A stretch of 64,000 nt of DNA, taken from the NCBI GenBank assembly GCA_001464735.1, contig LNDU01000063.1, positions 1 through 64,000 on the forward strand. Direction: 5' to 3'. The notes beneath the pieces are model-generated. The model did no database searches. It was not told where the DNA came from and worked only from the letters and a program-made list of their open reading frames with translations. Of this stretch, positions 59,589 through 64,000 are shown piece by piece. Source of the DNA: Nitrospira sp. Ga0074138. GTDB lineage: Bacteria; Nitrospirota; Nitrospiria; Nitrospirales; Nitrospiraceae. The position numbers and the translations under genes were made by a program. Position 1 is the first letter of the stretch, and each line of letters begins with the position of its first letter.

Positions 59589-61163
59589 ATGTCTGAAGGG
59601 AAGCATCGAATTGAGACTATTGACCAGTGGACGCGCACTACAGCGGAATTTTCTTTCCAAACAACCATTCAGGAGAAGAACGGACTGAAATACGGGACCT
59701 TTAAGTGCAGTTCAGAGTTTCAAGGGCGCAATTTAATCTTTAATGCTTCCAGCCAAGGGAGAAGTTCAATCCTAAGCCCACCATTCAGGGTCGAATATGT
59801 TTTGCTAAACCCATTCTCAGTATTTGATGACAGAGCAAATGTCGAAAAAAGTGGCATCCGACATACAGGCCTAACCATTGCGGATGAATCTGCTGACAAA
59901 TGGGTGGAATACTTCTACACCACAGATAAATCGACGAATAGAAAAACAGCGAGGATTACCTGGCGGTCATCCGAGGGGCAGGTGGATCGGTTAATAATTG
60001 AGCTGGATGAGCCTGAGACCTTAGTGCTCAGCTATGCGGATGTAATAATGGCTGGTGTCTTGGACTACATTTGTTTCGCAAAAGAAATTCCCCTGAGTAT
60101 TCAGCACATCGAGATTTATGAATCAAAGACACATGATCTCATCCAATTTTGGATGGTGGTGCCGTATCTTCAAAAGGTTCAACTTAGTTCGCAATTGCTA
60201 TTCGGTATGGCAAGCGTTCCCAACCAGTTGATTCCCCTTTTACGGTTGTTTCGGGAAGCCGTAAACTCTACGAATCCTTATTATCGCCTGTTATGTCTAT
60301 ACCGTATTGGGGAAGGACTGAAGACAGTAAAATCACAGAACAATCAGAAAACACAGAATCTTCCATCACCGAAAAGTCGACCAAAACAACGGATACCCGA
60401 AAATGAGTTCACAAAGGAATATTTTCGGAACTGGATAGGAAAATCAATGCACGAGTACCTTGAGCATGTGGAGCGTAACTTCCGAAAATATATTGCCCAT
60501 CTCATCATAGATGAATCCCTAAAATTTTCGCCTGATCCGGGCTCGACAAAGCATGCAGTCGATACGGACAAAGTAAACGGGATGCTTATTTCGATCACCC
60601 GACAATTGATCTATGACGAATGGAGCTTCATGAAGGAAAACGGAATAGATGGCATCGCCGTTACTGACGAAAAAGGTGGAGTAAGGGACCCAATCAGGAT
60701 TTTAAGACCTGCAGTGGACACGATCGAGATCGTCAGAGACTTAAAAGCGAAAGGAGAAGAAATCCTTAAGACATCGAATGTGGAAATTGTCCGTTCAAAT
60801 CATCTCGAAACCACGAAGTGGTCAGCGCCGTATGAATCCGTAATGGACACGACAGAGGGACAAGCAGAACCAAAATTGTATGTGACGTTCACCGTTGAAT
60901 CCGTTAGTAGTGACATAGGCATAATAATACGCGCGCAGCTAGAGCATTTAGATTCAAAGGGCCAACTCGTTAAGAGTTTCTATGATCGGCGAATTCAGAT
61001 ACAGCTGCCGCCGGTGGGTGTGCCACAAGACTATGATTTTAAACTTGTCGGTGAAAACTTTGAGACTCCGCCAGTGCATTTCAAATGCGTTGTGTTAGCT
61101 CATGCTGAGCGAGACAACATAACGCTTGCAGCAGCATTCTCATTTGCGGAAACAAAAAGCTAA
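59589..61163 (+). CDS. Orphan protein with HEPN-like RX4H motif
   Basis: 524 residues, no certain family. Three parts are visible: a beta-rich N-terminal region (about 1-190), a helical centre (about 195-350) with NPYYRLLCLYRIGEGLK and RKYIAH, where Arg299 and His304 form an RX4H motif as in HEPN domains, and a beta-rich C-terminal region (about 415-520). No signal peptide or membrane segment. The gene is visibly richer in A/T than its neighbours and lies alone between decayed repeats, so recent transfer is likely. GGAGG precedes the ATG. It might be an RNase-type defence factor; this is inference. Confidence 0.8.
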   Translation: MSEGKHRIETIDQWTRTTAEFSFQTTIQEKNGLKYGTFKCSSEFQGRNLIFNASSQGRSSILSPPFRVEYVLLNPFSVFDDRANVEKSGIRHTGLTIADESADKWVEYFYTTDKSTNRKTARITWRSSEGQVDRLIIELDEPETLVLSYADVIMAGVLDYICFAKEIPLSIQHIEIYESKTHDLIQFWMVVPYLQKVQLSSQLLFGMASVPNQLIPLLRLFREAVNSTNPYYRLLCLYRIGEGLKTVKSQNNQKTQNLPSPKSRPKQRIPENEFTKEYFRNWIGKSMHEYLEHVERNFRKYIAHLIIDESLKFSPDPGSTKHAVDTDKVNGMLISITRQLIYDEWSFMKENGIDGIAVTDEKGGVRDPIRILRPAVDTIEIVRDLKAKGEEILKTSNVEIVRSNHLETTKWSAPYESVMDTTEGQAEPKLYVTFTVESVSSDIGIIIRAQLEHLDSKGQLVKSFYDRRIQIQLPPVGVPQDYDFKLVGENFETPPVHFKCVVLAHAERDNITLAAAFSFAETKS

Positions 61164-61201
61164 CCATTGCTGAGAGCTATGGTGTTCCATTTGTCTAGAA
61201 T

Positions 61202-61220
61202 TGGGGTCGCGTCTTGCAAT
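61202..61220 (+). repeat. Short dispersed repeat, copy 3
   Basis: TGGGGTCGCGTCTTGCAAT, 38 bases after the orphan gene; the other copies are at 21903 and 22259. Confidence 0.6.
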
Positions 61221-61393
61221 TCAGCATGGGGGGTGTGTGCAGGTGAATCCCAGTGCCCGGCCCGCTTATTCGACATGTTGTGTTGTGAATGTCCACAGTC
61301 TGCGCAGTGGGTCGTCGATGCATGCGTGGGTCCGGCGAGGTGGCTGAGGATGACGGGATTGGTACGGTATCGGAAGGCTGTCGTTACATGGGG

Positions 61394-61849
61394 TTAGCCC
61401 TTGGTGTGTGGCACCGCCAGCAACGCTTTCAGAATGTCTTTCCAGCTCAGAATGCCTTCGAGTATTCCCGCATTCGTGGTGACGGGGAGGCAAGAGATAT
61501 TCTTCTCGATCATCAATTGGGCTGCCGCTTCGATCGAGGTGTCGGCGTGGGCGGCCACCGGGTTCCGGCTCATGATCTGATGGGCCCTCTTGTGGAGAGA
61601 GGCTCGATCCCGCTCGGTTTCCGACCAGGTTCCAATGTTGGGGCTGAGGGCTTTCAATAGGTCACGATCAGAGATGACCCCGACCAGCGTTCGTTGCTCT
61701 AAGACCAGGAGGTGGTGAAAGCGGTGATTGTGGAAGAGATCACGAATCGTTCCGAGTGAATCATCCATTGTGACGGTGATGACGCGACGGGACATGATTT
61801 TGGCCACTGTCGGAGGAGTCGTCGGTGCAACGGAATGGGGGGTGTCCAT
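61394..61849 (-). CDS. Tandem CBS-domain protein
   Basis: 151 residues forming one CBS pair (about 18-78 and 92-148), a module that usually binds adenine nucleotides and senses energy state. Each repeat shows the MSRxxVTV...GVISDRDLLKAL theme. No effector domain is attached. It lies downstream of the nupC-type gene on the same strand, about 200 bases away. Confidence 0.92.
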   Translation of the reverse strand: MDTPHSVAPTTPPTVAKIMSRRVITVTMDDSLGTIRDLFHNHRFHHLLVLEQRTLVGVISDRDLLKALSPNIGTWSETERDRASLHKRAHQIMSRNPVAAHADTSIEAAAQLMIEKNISCLPVTTNAGILEGILSWKDILKALLAVPHTKG

Positions 61850-62050
61850 AGATTGCCTCGTTCGAAAAACTGCTCGATGGAGACCATGGAGGATAGATGA
61901 CCGCGGCCTCCATCTTTTCTATCGGACACAGGTGAGATGTTCTTGAGTGAAATGTATCGGGAGATTGGAGCGCTTTGAAAAGAAGGTAAGTGGTCGGATA
62001 CCGGTTCTGGTTTTCCGTTGTTATAGACAGGGGATCAATGAGAGCTCTTT

Positions 62051-63367
62051 CTAGGAAGCTGCAAGGACTCCGGCAATACAACCGGTCAGCAACGTCGTCA
62101 AATAGGCGGTCCACAACGCACGCAGTCCCAGGAGCGAGATATCCTTTGCCCGATGCGGCACCAATGCGGAGATGCCGCCGACGAAGATACCCATGCTCGC
62201 CACATGCACGAATCCGCAGAGGGCATAGGTCATGGTTGTGAGGGACCGTGCAGAGAGCGGCGGCGGAGACGCGGCTTGCACGGCAGCCAACTTGAAATAG
62301 GCTGCAACTTCCGTCTCGATAAACCTCGACCCCAGCAAGTCTGAGCCGATCTGCCACTCCTCAGGCCGGAGACCGAGGAGCACGGCGAACGGCCAGGTTA
62401 GCCAGGCGAGGATCCGTGTGGCAGAGAGCGGCGCTCCACCGATCGTCGGAAGCTGTGCCAGCGCCAAATCTACCAAGGCTTCCAATCCTAAAAACACGAT
62501 CAGTAACGCGGCAATGCCGACAGCCATTTTCATTCCCTGCCCTGCGCCATCGATCAACGCGACAATGAGATTGGAGGGCGGCGGGTTCGCGGCACTGTCG
62601 GAGGAAGGCGATGAGGTCTGATCGGTGGATTCAGGGGGCACGCCGCCCAGCGTCACGGGTTGGCCATCTTCGGGAAGTGTGAGTTTGCTGATGAGTACCG
62701 CGCAGGGAATCGAAATGATTGATGCGGAAATCAAATGGCCGGCGATCTGAGGCACCGTATGTTGCAGCGCCGAGACGTAGATGCCCATGACGGTACTCGC
62801 CACGGTTGCCATCATGCACGTCAGTACCAAGAGCAGCTCCGACTGCGTCATGGCTGCGAGGTAGGGACGGATAATCAAGCCCGCCTCGATCCCGACGAAG
62901 ATATTCGCGGCGCCGGAGAGCGACTCGGCTCCCGATAAGCCCATGGTCTGGTAAAAGAGCCGGGCAAACAATCCCACGATTGCTTGCATGGCGCCTAGAT
63001 AGTAGAGGCCCGCCATCAAGGCGGCAAAGAACACGACTGCCGGCAGCGCTTGTGCCGCCAAGATAAACCCGATCGAGACTGTCCCATCCGGCAACGTCTG
63101 GCCGGGGCCAAGTGCGAGGGGCCCAAGAAGAAACAGCGTGCCTTTCTGCGAGGCGGTGAGCACGGCGACCACCAGATCGTTGATCATGTTCCAGAGCCAG
63201 CGGAAGCCCGGAAACCAAAAGGACACGATGCCGAGCCCCCAGGACAAGACCGCGCTGCCCCCAATGGTCCTCCAGTTCGGCCGTTTGCGCTTTCCCGTCA
63301 CCCAGGCCAGCCATGCGATCGTGACGAAACCGAAGCACGCAATGAGGCGATAGCGCCAGTCCTCCAC
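62051..63367 (-). CDS. NupC/CNT-family nucleoside transporter
   Basis: Concentrative nucleoside symporter-like inner-membrane protein. GTG 63367 is chosen because GGAAGGAG lies ten bases upstream and it opens VEDWRYRLIACFGFV; 438 residues. Family features are the GANIFVGIEAGLIIRPYL region near residue 165, with Gln replaced by Ala-Asn in GAANIF, and FGFVHVASMGIF-like CGFVHVASMGIFVGG near the C-terminus. The ion used is unknown. Confidence 0.9.
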   Translation of the reverse strand: MEDWRYRLIACFGFVTIAWLAWVTGKRKRPNWRTIGGSAVLSWGLGIVSFWFPGFRWLWNMINDLVVAVLTASQKGTLFLLGPLALGPGQTLPDGTVSIGFILAAQALPAVVFFAALMAGLYYLGAMQAIVGLFARLFYQTMGLSGAESLSGAANIFVGIEAGLIIRPYLAAMTQSELLLVLTCMMATVASTVMGIYVSALQHTVPQIAGHLISASIISIPCAVLISKLTLPEDGQPVTLGGVPPESTDQTSSPSSDSAANPPPSNLIVALIDGAGQGMKMAVGIAALLIVFLGLEALVDLALAQLPTIGGAPLSATRILAWLTWPFAVLLGLRPEEWQIGSDLLGSRFIETEVAAYFKLAAVQAASPPPLSARSLTTMTYALCGFVHVASMGIFVGGISALVPHRAKDISLLGLRALWTAYLTTLLTGCIAGVLAAS

Positions 63368-63490
63368 TGTTATATTCTCCTTCCGATGAAAGCCCGGCGG
63401 GAGGCTACGCTGAGAGCCCGCTGCCGTCAAAAACAAATGTGGCGTGCACTCAACCGAGCAACCAGAGGCAGAGGTCGGAGCTAGTAGCGT

Positions 63491-63524
63491 GGGGTCACCC
63501 ATTAGCTAGCTAATGGGTGACCCC
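63491..63524. repeat. Perfect 34-base palindrome
   Basis: GGGGTCACCCATTAGCT is followed directly by its exact reverse complement, with no spacer. It lies between the FKBP gene, whose stop is 34 bases to the right on the opposite strand, and the nupC-type gene. Confidence 0.9.
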
Positions 63525-63557
63525 ATGGTGACCCTCGTGCGGACTTGTTGCGTGCAA

Positions 63558-64000
63558 CTACTTGGGAGCAATGATTTCGAAAAGTTCGATCTCGAATACT
63601 AACGTGGCACCGGGCTTGATGAGCGGGGGCAAGCCCTTGTCGCGATAGCCGAGACTCGACGGGCAGACCAACCTGCTCTTGCTGCCGACTTTTATTTGCT
63701 GGATCCCTTCCACCCAACACTTGCTCATTTCATTCACTCTCAACATGACCGGCTCGCTCTGGTTGGTGGTACTATCGAACACTGTTCCATCGATCAAGGT
63801 TCCTTGATAGTGCACCTTGACCATATCCGTGATTTTCGGCGTGGCGCCGGTCCCTTCCTTGATGGTCTTGAGAATCGCGCCGGACTCGGTTTTCTTGGCG
63901 CCGGGTTCTGCCGCGGCTTTCGCAAGGAACACGGCTCCTGCTTTCTTTTCCACTTCTGCAACGACCGTAGCGCGGGCCTGTTGCAACTCTGAAATCTTCA
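63558..64000 (-). CDS. FKBP-type peptidyl-prolyl isomerase, partial
   Basis: The C-terminal 147 residues are visible; the frame is open to the window edge, so the N-terminus lies outside. The FKBP domain runs from about VKVHYQGTLIDGTVFDSTT to IKPGATLVFEIELFEI, with the family residues of the active-site pocket. The preceding linker (EKKAGAVFLAKAAAEPGAK) is that of FkpA/Mip-like periplasmic isomerases. It presumably helps folding of envelope proteins. Confidence 0.9.
   Translation of the reverse strand, partial: KISELQQARATVVAEVEKKAGAVFLAKAAAEPGAKKTESGAILKTIKEGTGATPKITDMVKVHYQGTLIDGTVFDSTTNQSEPVMLRVNEMSKCWVEGIQQIKVGSKSRLVCPSSLGYRDKGLPPLIKPGATLVFEIELFEIIAPK

Overview
The window looks like a chromosomal segment of a Nitrospira-type bacterium (phylum Nitrospirota). 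That is an inference from high-GC core genes, the gene orders rho-rpmE-prfA-prmC-murA-his and ilvBNC-psd-pssA-leuA-leuB-asd, outer-membrane proteins that imply a Gram-negative envelope, and a PEP-CTERM relic. No rRNA or nitrification gene is present to prove the genus.

Layout. 1-8.1 kb: rho, rpmE, prfA, prmC and murA lead into hisG-hisD-hisB. 8.2-12.2 kb: hisH, an embedded lipoprotein gene, hisA, hisF, hisIE and a HIT protein, so most of histidine synthesis is one tightly packed cluster (hisC and hisZ are not here). 12.2-17.0 kb: dnaG-rpoD, a CAT-anticodon tRNA and a zinc-ribbon protein. 17.1-19.6 kb: an IS5-family element split by a complete IS3-family element, both with readable inverted repeats and target duplications. 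20-24.8 kb: an SGNH-like protein, a broken rnhC copy beside the intact gene, an M48 metalloprotease and the RNase P RNA gene.

24.9-38.5 kb: branched-chain amino acid and phospholipid genes (ilvBNC, psd, pssA), then a T-box leader with a Leu specifier ahead of leuA-cupin-leuB, followed by an NHL-repeat protein, asd, a DUF2905 protein, a SpoIID-like protein and queA. Two long palindromic repeats of one family flank the leuA-cupin-leuB block. 38.5-41.2 kb is a graveyard: a nucleotidyltransferase fragment, a diverged 3' piece of a second queA, a frameshifted PEP-CTERM gene and a LuxR-type HTH relic.

41.2-53.5 kb: a SurA_N protein, an RDD protein, the cell-shape operon mreB-mreC-mreD-mrdA-rodA, then rng, dprA and topA. 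53.7-64 kb is accessory: a PagL-like lipid A deacylase, an MFS exporter, a beta-barrel protein, two DCC-family proteins interspersed with three decayed 3' ends of the MFS gene, an A/T-richer orphan gene with a HEPN-like motif, a CBS-domain protein, a NupC-type transporter and a partial FKBP isomerase.

The most unusual signals are the Leu T-box with a palindromic repeat lodged between its terminator and leuA, the repeated DCC/MFS-tail array, the nested insertion sequences, and the orphan HEPN-like protein at 59.6-61.2 kb. I found no CRISPR array and no convincing multi-gene defence system.
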